NCBI RefSeq assembly: GCF_051132615.1
Contig: NZ_CP152375.1
Coordinates: forward strand, 2,108,001 to 2,172,000
Direction of reading: 5' to 3'
Origin: G051132615 sp051132615
GTDB lineage: Bacteria > Pseudomonadota > Gammaproteobacteria > Burkholderiales > Neisseriaceae
DNA: 64,000 nucleotides
Each line of letters opens with the position of its first letter. The first letter of the stretch is position 1. The position numbers and the translations under genes are program-made. Of the stretch, positions 53,893-63,407 are shown one piece after another. The notes under the pieces were generated by a model, which saw only the letters and a list, made by a program, of their open reading frames with translations, did no database searches and had not been told where the DNA came from.

Positions 53893-55452
53893 ATGGGTAT
53901 TTTAGATCAAAACTTGACCAATCAACTCAAAACATATTTGGCAAATTTGCAAAGGCCTGTTGAATTAATCGCATCTTTAAATGATTCAGAAGATGCAAAA
54001 AAAATGTTGGGTTTGTTAAAAGAAATCGAGGTATTGTCTGATAAAGTGACTGTAAAAGAAAATGGTACCAATGTACGTAAGCCTTCTTTTCAAGTCAGTA
54101 CCCCAAATGTATCAACCAATATTCATTTTGCGGGTATTCCTCTAGGACATGAGTTTACTTCTTTGATTTTGGCTTTGTTGCAAGTAGGTGGTCATCCACT
54201 CAAAGTCAGTGAAGAGACGATTGCCCAAATTCGTGCTTTAGATGGGCAATATCAATTTGAAACCTATATTTCATTGACCTGTCAAAATTGTCCTGATGTG
54301 GTACAAGCATTGAATATTATGGCGTTATTAAACCCTAATATTGAACACTCTATGGTTGACGGTGCCATTTTCCAAGATGAAGTGAATGAGCGTCAAATTA
54401 TGGCGGTACCATCTGTTTACTTGAATGGTGAAGTGTTTGGTCAGGGACGTATGACTTTAGAAGAAATTGTGGTGAAATTAGACAGCAATGCTGGCGCAAA
54501 AGCTGCTGAAAAATTAAGTGCTAAAGAAGCGTTTGATGTTTTGGTGATTGGTGGTGGTCCTGCAGGTTCTGCTGCAGCCATTTATGCTGCACGTAAAGGT
54601 ATTCGTACAGGTGTTGTGGCAGAGCGCTTTGGTGGTCAAGTATTGGATACGATGGCTATTGAGAATTTTATTTCAGTTAAAGAAACTGAAGGCCCTAAAT
54701 TAGCAGTTGCTTTGGAAGAACATGTTAAAGAGTATGGTGTTGATATTATGAACTTGCAAAAGGTGAGTAAATTGATACCAGCTGCACAAAAGGGTGGTTT
54801 ACATGAAATCGAATGTGTCAGTGGTGCGAAATTAAAAGCAAAAACTGTCATCATTTCAACAGGTGCTCGTTGGAGAGAAATGAATGTACCAGGGGAGCAA
54901 GAGTATCGCGCCCGTGGTGTGGCTTACTGTCCTCATTGTGATGGTCCTTTATTTAAAGGTAAACGTGTTGCTGTTATTGGGGGTGGTAACTCTGGTGTGG
55001 AAGCTGCAATTGATTTGGCTGGTGTAGTCGGACATGTGACTTTACTTGAGTTTGGTGAAACACTGAGAGCTGATGCTGTATTGCAAGAGAAATTGCGTAG
55101 TTTAGACAATGTAAAAATCATTACGCAAGCACAAACTACAAAAGTACAAGGTGATGGACAAAAAGTGACAGGGTTAGATTACACTGATCGAGCAACAGGT
55201 GAGCAACACCATATTGAACTTGAAGGTATTTTTGTCCAAATTGGTCTGTTACCAAATACTGACTGGTTAAAAGGTACCGTAGAACTAAGTCCTCAAGGTG
55301 AAATCATCACCAATGCCAAGGGAGAAACTTCTGTTGCTGGTGTCTTTGGCGCGGGGGATGTGACCACTGTTCCTTACAAACAGATTGTGATTGCTATTGG
55401 TGAAGGTGCCAAAGCTTCGTTAAGTGCTTTTGATTACTTGATTCGTCAATAA
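53893..55452 (+). CDS. ahpF: Alkyl hydroperoxide reductase subunit F
   Basis: A 519-residue flavoprotein that transfers electrons from NADH to AhpC. The N-terminal ~200 residues form a double thioredoxin-like domain with the CQNC pair (SLTCQNCPDVVQA); the rest is a thioredoxin-reductase-like module with FAD-binding DVLVIGGGPAGSAAAIYAA, redox CPHC (GVAYCPHCDGPLF) and NAD-binding RVAVIGGGNSGVEAAIDLAG. AAGGGAA precedes the ATG. The C-terminal strong terminator marks the end of the ahpC-ahpF pair. Confidence 0.97.
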   Translation: MGILDQNLTNQLKTYLANLQRPVELIASLNDSEDAKKMLGLLKEIEVLSDKVTVKENGTNVRKPSFQVSTPNVSTNIHFAGIPLGHEFTSLILALLQVGGHPLKVSEETIAQIRALDGQYQFETYISLTCQNCPDVVQALNIMALLNPNIEHSMVDGAIFQDEVNERQIMAVPSVYLNGEVFGQGRMTLEEIVVKLDSNAGAKAAEKLSAKEAFDVLVIGGGPAGSAAAIYAARKGIRTGVVAERFGGQVLDTMAIENFISVKETEGPKLAVALEEHVKEYGVDIMNLQKVSKLIPAAQKGGLHEIECVSGAKLKAKTVIISTGARWREMNVPGEQEYRARGVAYCPHCDGPLFKGKRVAVIGGGNSGVEAAIDLAGVVGHVTLLEFGETLRADAVLQEKLRSLDNVKIITQAQTTKVQGDGQKVTGLDYTDRATGEQHHIELEGIFVQIGLLPNTDWLKGTVELSPQGEIITNAKGETSVAGVFGAGDVTTVPYKQIVIAIGEGAKASLSAFDYLIRQ

Positions 55453-55464
55453 TTTTTTTAGCCT

Positions 55465-55492
55465 AAAAAAGCGACCTATTGGTCGCTTTTTT
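55465..55492. terminator. Bidirectional terminator after ahpF
   Basis: AAAAAAGCGACC (55465-55476) pairs with GGTCGCTTTTTT (55481-55492) around TATT. It sits two bases before the end of the convergent SIMPL gene. Confidence 0.93.
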
Positions 55493-55493
55493 G

Positions 55494-56189
55494 TTATTTA
55501 CTTAACTGAATTTGGGCCGAAACACGTAAGATAACATCTTGTTTGCCTGCTTCTACCTCGGGAATATAGGCTGATTGTGCTGAATCCATTGAAATTGAAG
55601 CGCTCTTTGCCATGCTCATTCTTTGGTAAACAGGTTGAATGCCTTGTTGACCAATATCCAGTGTCACAATTTGATAATGATTTAAACCGATATTTTTACC
55701 AATAAACAGTGCTTTATTTTTTAAACGTTGTAATGCTTCTGCGGTCAGTTCATTTTCTAAAGACAATAGTTTGTCTTTAGACACGGTGAACGAGATATCT
55801 TGAATGCGCGCATAACTTTGTACATCAGCAATAAATGTATTGATGGCATTAAAATCTTTACTGGTTAATGTAATGGTTGCTGTTTCTCGCCAAACATTAC
55901 TTTTGGTATCTGTTCTGTAACTATTACGCCCAGCTAGAGCAACCTCAAGTGCCTTATTTTGACGTGCTTTTTGTAAAAGTTGGTTGGTTTGTAAGGTGAC
56001 TTTTTTAGTCAGTTCGGCTGGGGTTTTGCCTTCTTCTTGAATGATGAGTGTCGCTGTCATTTCGTCACGTTCAACAGAGCGGCTGGCCGATTCGCTTAGA
56101 TTAACCAAATTATAATTTAGTGGTTGTGCTTGTATTGTGGCTGCACTGATTAAACCAATGAATGCAAGTGTGTGTGCCCATTTATTCAT
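55494..56189 (-). CDS. SIMPL domain (DUF541) periplasmic protein
   Basis: A 231-residue exported protein: signal peptide MNKWAHTLAFIGLISAATIQ then mature part. The body shows the SIMPL/BP26-OMP28 pattern, with paired alpha-beta repeats such as DEMTATLIIQEEGKTPAELT and a second half VSKDKLLSLENELTAEALQR, ending in QDVILRVSAQIQLSK. Members form oligomeric rings or channels in the periplasm; the function is not settled. It is 12 bp downstream of the TRIC-like gene and probably co-transcribed. Confidence 0.85.
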   Translation of the reverse strand: MNKWAHTLAFIGLISAATIQAQPLNYNLVNLSESASRSVERDEMTATLIIQEEGKTPAELTKKVTLQTNQLLQKARQNKALEVALAGRNSYRTDTKSNVWRETATITLTSKDFNAINTFIADVQSYARIQDISFTVSKDKLLSLENELTAEALQRLKNKALFIGKNIGLNHYQIVTLDIGQQGIQPVYQRMSMAKSASISMDSAQSAYIPEVEAGKQDVILRVSAQIQLSK

Positions 56190-56201
56190 ATGTGTTTTTC
56201 C

Positions 56202-56828
56202 TTATGTTAAAGTCGGAAGTCGTAGTTTGTATTTGGTGGTTAATAAACGTATAACGAAGACAGATAAAGCAGTAATAAGTTCATTTATTGGGGTGATGAC
56301 GCCAAAATAGTGTAATAGGCAGAAAATACAACCTCCTATAATACAGGCAATTGCATAGAGTTCTTGTGTGAATACAATGGGCACTTCATTAATCATAATG
56401 TCACGGATAATCCCACCTACAATGCCTGTAATGGTACCCATAAAAACACTGATCCATGTGGTGTAACCAAAAGCCATGGCTTTCTCTACGCCAACCACTA
56501 CAAATAGCCCTAGGCCAATACCGTCAAACCAGAAAAAAGTATTGTCCAGTTTGGCTAAAAAGCGACGGAAGATAATCACAAATGCCAATGCAGCAATTGT
56601 ACACCATAAATATAGACTGGAAAGCATCCAAAAAGGGGTAATGCCCAGTAATAAGTCGCGCAATGTACCGCCCCCAATAGCAGTTGCATAACCGACAACT
56701 AATGCACCAAACCAATCAAAATGTTTGCTGGCTGCTAAGCGGATACCACTAATAGCGAAAGCAATGGTGCCTGCTATTTCAATAATATTAAATAGTTTGA
56801 TTTCATTTAATAATGTAAGTGTGTACAT
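56202..56828 (-). CDS. TRIC family cation channel-like protein (UPF0126)
   Basis: A 208-residue inner-membrane protein with about seven helices. Two homologous halves carry the UPF0126 glycine signatures: IAGTIAFAISGIRLAASKHF with GGGTLRDLLLG, and GITGIVGGIIRDIMINEVP. Bacterial members are K+-permeable relatives of animal TRIC channels. It heads a probable two-gene unit with the SIMPL gene. The physiological role here is unknown. Confidence 0.9.
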   Translation of the reverse strand: MYTLTLLNEIKLFNIIEIAGTIAFAISGIRLAASKHFDWFGALVVGYATAIGGGTLRDLLLGITPFWMLSSLYLWCTIAALAFVIIFRRFLAKLDNTFFWFDGIGLGLFVVVGVEKAMAFGYTTWISVFMGTITGIVGGIIRDIMINEVPIVFTQELYAIACIIGGCIFCLLHYFGVITPINELITALSVFVIRLLTTKYKLRLPTLT

Positions 56829-56856
56829 AATAGGGTAGGTCTTTTATATAAAAGTA

Positions 56857-56892
56857 AAAATTGCCTTGGCAATATACAGCCAAGGCAATTTT
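56857..56892. terminator. Terminator after the envelope lipoprotein gene
   Basis: AAAATTGCCTTGGC (56857-56870) and GCCAAGGCAATTTT (56879-56892) form a perfect 14-base stem with an eight-base loop. It follows the minus-strand gene ending at 56910. Confidence 0.9.
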
Positions 56893-56909
56893 ATTGTGTT
56901 TTAGGCTAA

Positions 56910-58319
56910 CTATCTAGCTGATTTGGTATTAATTGAACATAATGACTCAATTGATGAGGTATCAATCTCTTTTTTACCACCTGTGTAAAATGTGCAGTGC
57001 CATTGTCCGATGGCGTCACGTTTAAACATAAATCGAGTACCAATGAATGCTTGTGTTGCTGGCTTTTTGAAAGTAGCAGTCACGGTCACTTGATCAGGCT
57101 TTTTGCTATTTTGTTGGATCGTTAGCCGTATTTCGTCAGAAGGGCTTTCAATGAATTGGCTGTTTTTAATTTTTTTTGCTTGCGCTTGAGTACTAACAGG
57201 TTTTTTCCCTTCGAAAATAGCCATTTCTACAGGCATCTTAATCATAGCGATTTTATCATATATTTGTCTTAAATCCTCTTCAGAATCATTATGATCAAGT
57301 GTTTCGAGATTTTTTGTTTTGAAATCAACAATAGAAGCTTCATCAGGGTTAAAGGGTAATGACACAGATCCATATTGAGTAATATTAACTTGAACATTAA
57401 TATTCTTTGCTTGATTCAGTAATTTTGTCAGTGAGGGTAAATAATAAAGTTCTGATAAAACAGCAGATGATATGGTGTCATCTAATTTGTTGTTCGTGAG
57501 TCGAACAATGTCACCTTGGCTATTTAACACAACATTCATACTAAATAATATAGGGTTGTCTGTTAATTGAGCCTGAGATGTAGAAGGTGTTTCTTCTTCG
57601 TCCTCTGTATGGAATGTTTCTTCATGAAGAACATGATTACGTGTAGAAGGAAACAGCTTTTCAAGCTGTTGTTGGCTTAAATTAATGCGTATTTTGGTTT
57701 TACCACCTAACTGACGATCTTTTTTATCTAAAGGAACACTGACAAAAGCTGTTTCATCAATTGAATCAAATAGTTGTTTGATCTCTTCAATTGAGAGGGA
57801 TTCTCTTGATTTTGGTAAAGAAAAACGAACGTATTTATTCTGGTAAGCTAGGCGCTCTTTTTCTGGCATCAGGAAAGAGAACTGAGGATTAAAGTCTCGT
57901 ACATCTAATACGATATTGTTTTCTTTATTTTCTGTTTTTGTGAGTAAAGTTGCTGTTTTTATATTGACATAAATATGATCTGTTTTTGTCCTTAAGTTTG
58001 CTTGGGCGCTGGTTTTCTTTTGTATGTGATCATATGCACCTTTAGTATAAAACTGTGTATGTGCCAATAAATGACTCAAAATGATATCTTCAGCTCTTTC
58101 TTTTCCTTCTTCCTGTTGCTTAGCTTGCTTTGAAGTTGCTTGACTAGAAGAGTCAAAATCAATAATGGTTTCAAATTCATAGGATTTTGATAACAAAGGC
58201 TGGATACCTTTTTGTAAGGCCATTTTTGGGTCTTGTACTGGTGTGATACTTTGGCAGGCGGTTAAGCTCAATACCGTACTAAAACAGACAATATAAATAG
58301 AATTTTTTAAATAGGACAT
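56910..58319 (-). CDS. Outer-membrane or periplasmic lipoprotein of unknown function (paralogue of next gene)
   Basis: A 469-residue lipoprotein: MSYLKNSIYIVCFSTVLSLT followed by lipobox LTAC. The mature protein is hydrophilic, with a basic/Gln-rich segment near residues 65-80, an acidic patch (TEDEEETPSTS) near 245 and a C-terminal domain with two Cys. Aligned blocks such as AYQNKYVRFSLPKSRESLS, KTKIRINLSQQQLEKLF and NPILFSMNVVLNSQGDIVRL are shared with the upstream gene. The start at 58319 gives a clean signal sequence; a longer frame from 58403 would overlap the neighbour. No family is recognised; a LolA/LppX-like lipid-binding fold is only a guess. Confidence 0.75.
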   Translation of the reverse strand: MSYLKNSIYIVCFSTVLSLTACQSITPVQDPKMALQKGIQPLLSKSYEFETIIDFDSSSQATSKQAKQQEEGKERAEDIILSHLLAHTQFYTKGAYDHIQKKTSAQANLRTKTDHIYVNIKTATLLTKTENKENNIVLDVRDFNPQFSFLMPEKERLAYQNKYVRFSLPKSRESLSIEEIKQLFDSIDETAFVSVPLDKKDRQLGGKTKIRINLSQQQLEKLFPSTRNHVLHEETFHTEDEEETPSTSQAQLTDNPILFSMNVVLNSQGDIVRLTNNKLDDTISSAVLSELYYLPSLTKLLNQAKNINVQVNITQYGSVSLPFNPDEASIVDFKTKNLETLDHNDSEEDLRQIYDKIAMIKMPVEMAIFEGKKPVSTQAQAKKIKNSQFIESPSDEIRLTIQQNSKKPDQVTVTATFKKPATQAFIGTRFMFKRDAIGQWHCTFYTGGKKEIDTSSIESLCSINTKSAR

Positions 58320-58368
58320 AGGTTGTTTCTCGTAAATGTAAATCGGTTTACTCATACTTGAGCAGGGT

Positions 58369-59634
58369 TTATTCTTGGGTAACTGAGGCCGCAGCATCTT
58401 CATCTTTAATTTCTATCGTTGATTGAGCATCTACAGCCTCTTCTAGAACTAAAGTTTCGTCTGTTTCTTGTTCATCATCAGTGCTATCGTCTATTTCAGC
58501 TTTTTGTTGTTCATTTTTAGGAAGGTCAATAATTTGAGAGGCTTTAGGCTCAAAACCTAAATTTGGGCGATTAGTATATTTGATTAAATATTCTGCAGAA
58601 CTTATTAAATCAGGTGCCGTATTAGGAATGTTAAGTATATGATTAAACAGGGACATGGAAGTTGTGCTGTTTGATGTTATTTTAATAAACTGGTTTTTAC
58701 TATTTAAAAGGTAGTCCATTTGGATGGGGGTATTGAAATAATCTTCAAAAGCTTTATTTTGTTCATTATCTTGTTTTTCTTCTGAGAGACCTCCAAAGAT
58801 ACCTGCCAACTCTGTTTTCTTTTTCTCTAATTGTTCTTCAAAATTTAATTTAGTTGTTTCTTCTGATAATGATTCGGGCATCATCATGTCAAGAAGAACA
58901 TACATTTCTGTAACGGTCATCATCATTCGGATTTTTTTGACACCAGATTGTGCTTTGTCCTCAGATGATAGGGTAACTTCTTGAAAAAAGCGGTCTGGTA
59001 AAGCTGAGAGTAGGGTATTGTTTTGTTGAATAAAATATTGTTGAAAATCCTGAATGTTGGCTATTTTCTTGATGGTATTAATTTCTTCTCCAACATCAAT
59101 TCTGATGTATTTATTTTGATATTCTTGAGGCGAAATAGTTGTTTTATCCATTAAGAATGGATTTATTTCATTAAAGCCAAAGATATAAGTGTGATTGCGA
59201 TAATCATATAAAAAAGGAAGTGTGATCTTGGTGTCTAAATTATGAGACTGTGAAGACAAATCAATATGAATACCCATTTTCTCCTTTTTCCTGTCAACTC
59301 CGCCTTTTATGTACATTTGGCTGTTTCCAGCGAGGTTATAAGTGGTTTCTAAAATAGAACCTATGACTTTAAAGGCAGAGCTAAGGATTGCTGAGAAATA
59401 ATCTTCTTTGTCTTGGGGCTGTGTGGCTGATAAGACTGATTGTTGAGTATTGTCTGATTTGAGTAAATAAGTGCTTTTGCCTTCAAATTCAAAGGAGTTT
59501 TGCCACAATTGTTCTGTGGCATGTAGGAATAAGGCTTTAGAATGATCGGTATTTGTTTGAGCCAAAGCAGTTTGTATACTTAAAAGTAGACAGGATAATG
59601 ATAATACCTTAATGGTACGTGTAAGAGCCGACAT
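58369..59634 (-). CDS. Periplasmic protein of unknown function (paralogue of next gene)
   Basis: A 421-residue exported protein with signal peptide TRTIKVLSLSCLLLSIQTAL and probable cleavage after ALA. It shares a body plan with the lipoprotein just downstream: ATEQLWQNSFEFEGKSTYLL, SQMYIKGGVDRKKEKMGIHI, EYQNKYIRIDVGEEINTIKK and SGVKKIRMMMTVTEMYVLLD have counterparts there. The C-terminal 60 residues are highly acidic and probably disordered (DDEQETDETLVLEEAVDAQS). The start at 59634 has AAAGG upstream. The two genes are spaced by 49 bp and likely co-transcribed. Function unknown. Confidence 0.75.
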   Translation of the reverse strand: MSALTRTIKVLSLSCLLLSIQTALAQTNTDHSKALFLHATEQLWQNSFEFEGKSTYLLKSDNTQQSVLSATQPQDKEDYFSAILSSAFKVIGSILETTYNLAGNSQMYIKGGVDRKKEKMGIHIDLSSQSHNLDTKITLPFLYDYRNHTYIFGFNEINPFLMDKTTISPQEYQNKYIRIDVGEEINTIKKIANIQDFQQYFIQQNNTLLSALPDRFFQEVTLSSEDKAQSGVKKIRMMMTVTEMYVLLDMMMPESLSEETTKLNFEEQLEKKKTELAGIFGGLSEEKQDNEQNKAFEDYFNTPIQMDYLLNSKNQFIKITSNSTTSMSLFNHILNIPNTAPDLISSAEYLIKYTNRPNLGFEPKASQIIDLPKNEQQKAEIDDSTDDEQETDETLVLEEAVDAQSTIEIKDEDAAASVTQE

Positions 59635-59786
59635 AATATAAAAGCCTTTAATAAAATAAATGGGGGTCATTATAAATGGTTATGATGTGTTTGTGTGTAT
59701 CACTGAAATAACCGTCAAAATTTTCGAAAATGGAGTTTGAGCTGAAAAAAACAATGCTCATTGAAATGTTTGTGTACAAAAATAAT

Positions 59787-59814
59787 GGGATAACCTTAAA
59801 TTAAAGGTTATCCC
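59787..59814 (-). terminator. Rho-independent terminator of tig-clpP-clpX
   Basis: GGGATAACCTT (59787-59797) pairs with AAGGTTATCCC (59804-59814); on the minus strand it is followed by ATTATTTTT. It lies just downstream of the clpX stop. Confidence 0.85.
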
Positions 59815-59832
59815 ACAAGATAGTAAAAATTA

Positions 59833-61083
59833 TTATTTGTAAATCAATTCAGGCTGTTTGCCTTCATCAATAACTTTTTCATCGATAATGACTTTAGACA
59901 CATTATCTTGACTAGGTAAATGATACATCGTTTCTAATAAGGCACGTTCTAAAATAGAGCGTAAACCACGGGCACCTGTTTTTCTGGCCATTGCTTGTTT
60001 GGCAATACTACGTAGAGCAGAAGGCAGGACCTCTAGTTGCACATCCTCTAAATTAAACAAAGCTTGATATTGTTTGATTAATGCGTTTTTAGGCTCAGTT
60101 AGAATCATCACCAAGGCTTCTTCGCTGAGTTCTGCCAATGTTGCCGTTACTGGTAAACGGCCGATCAGCTCAGGAATCAGACCAAATTTGATTAAATCTT
60201 CTGGTTCCACTTCAGCAAAAAGTTCAGTGATGCCTTTGCTATTATCTTGGCTGACAATCTCTGCACCAAAACCTATGCCACCTTTTTCTGAGCGGCGGCG
60301 AATGATTTTATCCAGTCCATCAAATGCACCCCCACAAATAAATAAGATATTAGTGGTGTCGACTTGAATGAATTCTTGATTTGGGTGTTTACGTCCGCCT
60401 TGTGGTGGTACAGAAGCCACTGTTCCTTCAATCAGTTTGAGTAAGGCTTGTTGGACACCTTCACCTGATACATCTCGGGTGATAGAAGGGTTGTCACTTT
60501 TACGGGCAATTTTGTCTATTTCATCAATATACACGATGCCTCGTTGTGCTTTTTCAACATTAAAATCACATTTGCTCAGCAATTTAGTGATGATTTGTTC
60601 TACATCTTCACCAACATAACCAGCTTCTGTAAGTGTTGTGGCATCTGCCATCACAAAAGGCACATCTAGGCGACGCGCAAGCGTTTGTGCCAATAAAGTT
60701 TTACCAGAACCAGTCGGACCAATTAATAAAATATTGCTTTTGGCTAACTCTATATCCAATAATTTTACTTTAGGATGGTGTAAGCGTTTATAGTGGTTAT
60801 AAACAGCAACAGATAAGGTTTTTTTGACCGAATCTTGCCCAATCACGTGTTCATCTAAGCTGCTGCACAATTCTTCTGGAGTGGGTAAATCTTCGAATTT
60901 AGTCACATCCGCTGCAGGTGCTTCTTCATCTGTATAACCACGATTATTGTCTTGGGCAAAAATTTGGCCGCAGGCTGCAACACATTCGTTACAAATGCAG
61001 CCGCCATCTTTACCTTGAATCAGTTGGTTGACTTCGTCTTCTGATTTTCCACAGAAGGAACAGTGTTGTAAATCATCACTCAT
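59833..61083 (-). CDS. clpX: ATP-dependent Clp protease ATP-binding subunit ClpX
   Basis: A 416-residue AAA+ unfoldase that feeds proteins to ClpP. The N-terminal zinc-binding domain is seen as CSFCGKSEDEVNQL with ICNECVAAC. Walker A is LLIGPTGSGKTLLAQ, Walker B GIVYIDEIDKIARK, and the sensor/arginine region and the ClpP-contact IGF-like loop (GGIGFGAEI) are present. It overlaps clpP by four bases. Confidence 0.97.
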   Translation of the reverse strand: MSDDLQHCSFCGKSEDEVNQLIQGKDGGCICNECVAACGQIFAQDNNRGYTDEEAPAADVTKFEDLPTPEELCSSLDEHVIGQDSVKKTLSVAVYNHYKRLHHPKVKLLDIELAKSNILLIGPTGSGKTLLAQTLARRLDVPFVMADATTLTEAGYVGEDVEQIITKLLSKCDFNVEKAQRGIVYIDEIDKIARKSDNPSITRDVSGEGVQQALLKLIEGTVASVPPQGGRKHPNQEFIQVDTTNILFICGGAFDGLDKIIRRRSEKGGIGFGAEIVSQDNSKGITELFAEVEPEDLIKFGLIPELIGRLPVTATLAELSEEALVMILTEPKNALIKQYQALFNLEDVQLEVLPSALRSIAKQAMARKTGARGLRSILERALLETMYHLPSQDNVSKVIIDEKVIDEGKQPELIYK

Positions 61084-61718
61084 GAGGCAGCCTTAATATC
61101 TGAATGATTAGCTAAAACTTGGTCAATTAGACCATAATCGCAAGCGTCTTGTGCAGACATAAAGTTATCACGATCAGTATCTCGTTCTAACTCTTCTAGT
61201 GTTTTACCTGCACGCTCGGCCATGATTTGGTTCAATTGTCTTTTGATTTTGATTAATTCTTTGGTATGAATTTCAATGTCAGTTACTTGTCCTGATAAGC
61301 CACCGCCACTTAATAGAGGTTGATGGATCATAATACGGCTATGAGGCAAAGCAAAGCGTTTACCTTTTGCACCAGCTGACAGTAAAAATGCCCCCATGCT
61401 GGCTGCTTGGCCAAGGCATAATGTAGAAACGTCAGGCTTGATGAAATTCATTGTGTCATAAATAGATAAGCCAGAAGTGACCACACCGCCAGGGGAGTTA
61501 ATGTATAAAGAAATATCTTTATCTGGATTTTCTGACTCTAAGAATAACATTTGTGCCACAACCAGATTGGCTGTTTCATCTGTGACAGGGCCAACCAGAA
61601 AAATAATGCGTTCTTTAAGTAGGCGTGAGTAAATATCATAAGCACGCTCACCTCGGCCACTTTGCTCAACAACCATAGGGACTAAGCCTAAAGATTCAAT
61701 GCTTGGTTTATTATGCAT
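61080..61718 (-). CDS. clpP: ATP-dependent Clp protease proteolytic subunit ClpP
   Basis: The 212-residue serine protease that forms the tetradecameric chamber. The catalytic Ser is in LCLGQAASMGAFLLS and the His in SRIMIHQPLLSGG; the Asp is in the following helix region. The N-terminus MHNKPSIESLGLVPMVVEQS is the processed leader type. It sits between tig (upstream) and clpX, the classic order. Confidence 0.97.
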   Translation of the reverse strand: MHNKPSIESLGLVPMVVEQSGRGERAYDIYSRLLKERIIFLVGPVTDETANLVVAQMLFLESENPDKDISLYINSPGGVVTSGLSIYDTMNFIKPDVSTLCLGQAASMGAFLLSAGAKGKRFALPHSRIMIHQPLLSGGGLSGQVTDIEIHTKELIKIKRQLNQIMAERAGKTLEELERDTDRDNFMSAQDACDYGLIDQVLANHSDIKAAS

Positions 61719-61753
61719 AAGTATGCTCCTTGAAATATGTGTATATGGTACAA

Positions 61754-61788
61754 AAGCACTAAAGCGACTTTTTGCCGCTTTAGTGCTT
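61754..61788 (-). terminator. Hairpin between tig and clpP
   Basis: AAGCACTAAAGCG (61754-61766) and CGCTTTAGTGCTT (61776-61788) form a perfect 13-base stem with a nine-base loop; only a short T tail follows on the minus strand. Probably partial termination that lowers clpP-clpX relative to tig. Confidence 0.7.
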
Positions 61789-61805
61789 CAAATGATTATT
61801 TGCGT

Positions 61806-63125
61806 TTAAGCTGTACGTGCCTGTGTATCCATAATGTCGTCAAAAGTCATGTTTTTCTCATTTACTTTTGCTTGCTCTAATACGTAATCAACCACGTTAG
61901 ATTCTAATACCAAAGAAGTAGGGCCTTGTAGGTTTTTCTTGTCAGAATAATACCATTGAACCACTTCTTCAGGGTCTTCGTAGCTGTCAGCAAATTCTTC
62001 AACTAAAGCTTTTACTTGCTCATCTTTTGCTTCTAGTTTGTTACTATCAACAAGGTGAGCTAAAATTAAACCTAAAGAAACACGACGCTCAGCTTGTTGT
62101 TGGAACATCTCTGCTGGTAATTGTGGCATGGTTTTAGGGTCCAAACCTTGATTGGCAAAATTTTGACGCATTTCGTTCATTAAGCGAACAATTTCTTCTT
62201 GTACCAATGCATTGGGTAGTTGGATTTCGGTTGCATCCAATAAAGCTTGCATTGCACTTTCTTTGGTCATTTCTGCTGTTCTGCGTTTGACTTCACGCTC
62301 AACATTTTTTTTGATTTCTTCACGCATTTTTTCTACGCTGCCATCTGTAATGCCTAAAGATTTTGCAAAAGCCTCATCAACTTCTGGTAACTCAGCTTGG
62401 GCTACATTATGTACTGTAATAGCAAAAACGGCATTTTTTCCAGCTAAGTCTTTGCTATGGTAATCTTCTGGGAAGGTAACATTAATGTCTTTTGTTTCAC
62501 CTTCTTTCATGCCTTTAATACCGGTTTCGAAGTCTGGTAACATACGACCTTCACCTAATACAAATGGGAAGTTTGTTGCACTACCACCTTCAAATGCTTC
62601 ACCGTCAACTGTGCCTTTAAAGTCAATAATGACACGATCGCCTTCTTTGGCTTCACGTTCTACTCTTTCAAAACGAGTACGTTGTTTACGTAAAACATCA
62701 ATGGTTTTTTCCACTTCAGCATCGCTCACTTGGCAGCTGACTTTTTCGACTTCTTTACTACTTAAGTCACCAATAGTCACTTCAGGATAAACTTCAAAAG
62801 TGGCATCAATGGTTAACAATTTTTCGTCAGGTTGTTCTTTTTGTGCTTCAAAACTTGGGTAACCTGCCATTTTGATTTTTTGATCAACGATCACTTGGAA
62901 AAATGCTTTTTGAACTGTTTCGTTGACCACTTCTTCATTGATACCAGCACCATACATGGAAGCAACCATTTTTAACGGTGCTTTGCCTGGTCTAAAACCT
63001 TGAATTTTTGCTTTTTTTTGCGCTTTTTTAATGCGTGTATCGACTTCAGCATTCACATCTTCCCATTTGATTGAAAATGTGTATTTACGTTTTAAACCTT
63101 CTAAATTTTCTAACTTAGCTTCCAT
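61806..63125 (-). CDS. tig: Trigger factor (ribosome-associated chaperone, PPIase)
   Basis: A 439-residue chaperone that binds the ribosome exit site. The N-terminal ribosome-binding domain has the GFRPGKAPLKMV signature near residue 43, the middle FKBP-like prolyl isomerase domain is seen as GDRVIIDFKGTVDGEAFEG and FPFVLGEGRMLPDFE, and the C-terminal arms follow. It is the first gene of tig-clpP-clpX. Confidence 0.96.
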   Translation of the reverse strand: MEAKLENLEGLKRKYTFSIKWEDVNAEVDTRIKKAQKKAKIQGFRPGKAPLKMVASMYGAGINEEVVNETVQKAFFQVIVDQKIKMAGYPSFEAQKEQPDEKLLTIDATFEVYPEVTIGDLSSKEVEKVSCQVSDAEVEKTIDVLRKQRTRFERVEREAKEGDRVIIDFKGTVDGEAFEGGSATNFPFVLGEGRMLPDFETGIKGMKEGETKDINVTFPEDYHSKDLAGKNAVFAITVHNVAQAELPEVDEAFAKSLGITDGSVEKMREEIKKNVEREVKRRTAEMTKESAMQALLDATEIQLPNALVQEEIVRLMNEMRQNFANQGLDPKTMPQLPAEMFQQQAERRVSLGLILAHLVDSNKLEAKDEQVKALVEEFADSYEDPEEVVQWYYSDKKNLQGPTSLVLESNVVDYVLEQAKVNEKNMTFDDIMDTQARTA

Positions 63126-63360
63126 TAGTGAACCCTTTAATCTTAAGATGATGACAGCAACTTTTTGTTTTTTCTAAAAAAATAAAAAAGTGGCTTGTAC
63201 AGTATTCAATTTAACAGGCGATTTTACCATGGGAATAGATTTTGAAACAGCTTTTTGTATTTGATGAAATAAATTTGTGACGAATAATTAAAATTAAGCT
63301 CTTTAAAATTTTATACAGTGATTTGACATAATGTGTTTTTGAATGAAATTTAAGAAACCA

Positions 63361-63387
63361 AAAACGCCTATAGGATATAGGCGTTTT
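63361..63387 (-). terminator. Terminator of the glutamate-synthase-like gene
   Basis: AAAACGCCTATA (63361-63372) and TATAGGCGTTTT (63376-63387) around GGA. It lies 20 bp after the stop at 63408. Confidence 0.8.
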
Positions 63388-63407
63388 AGATATTTAGATG
63401 TATTTAG

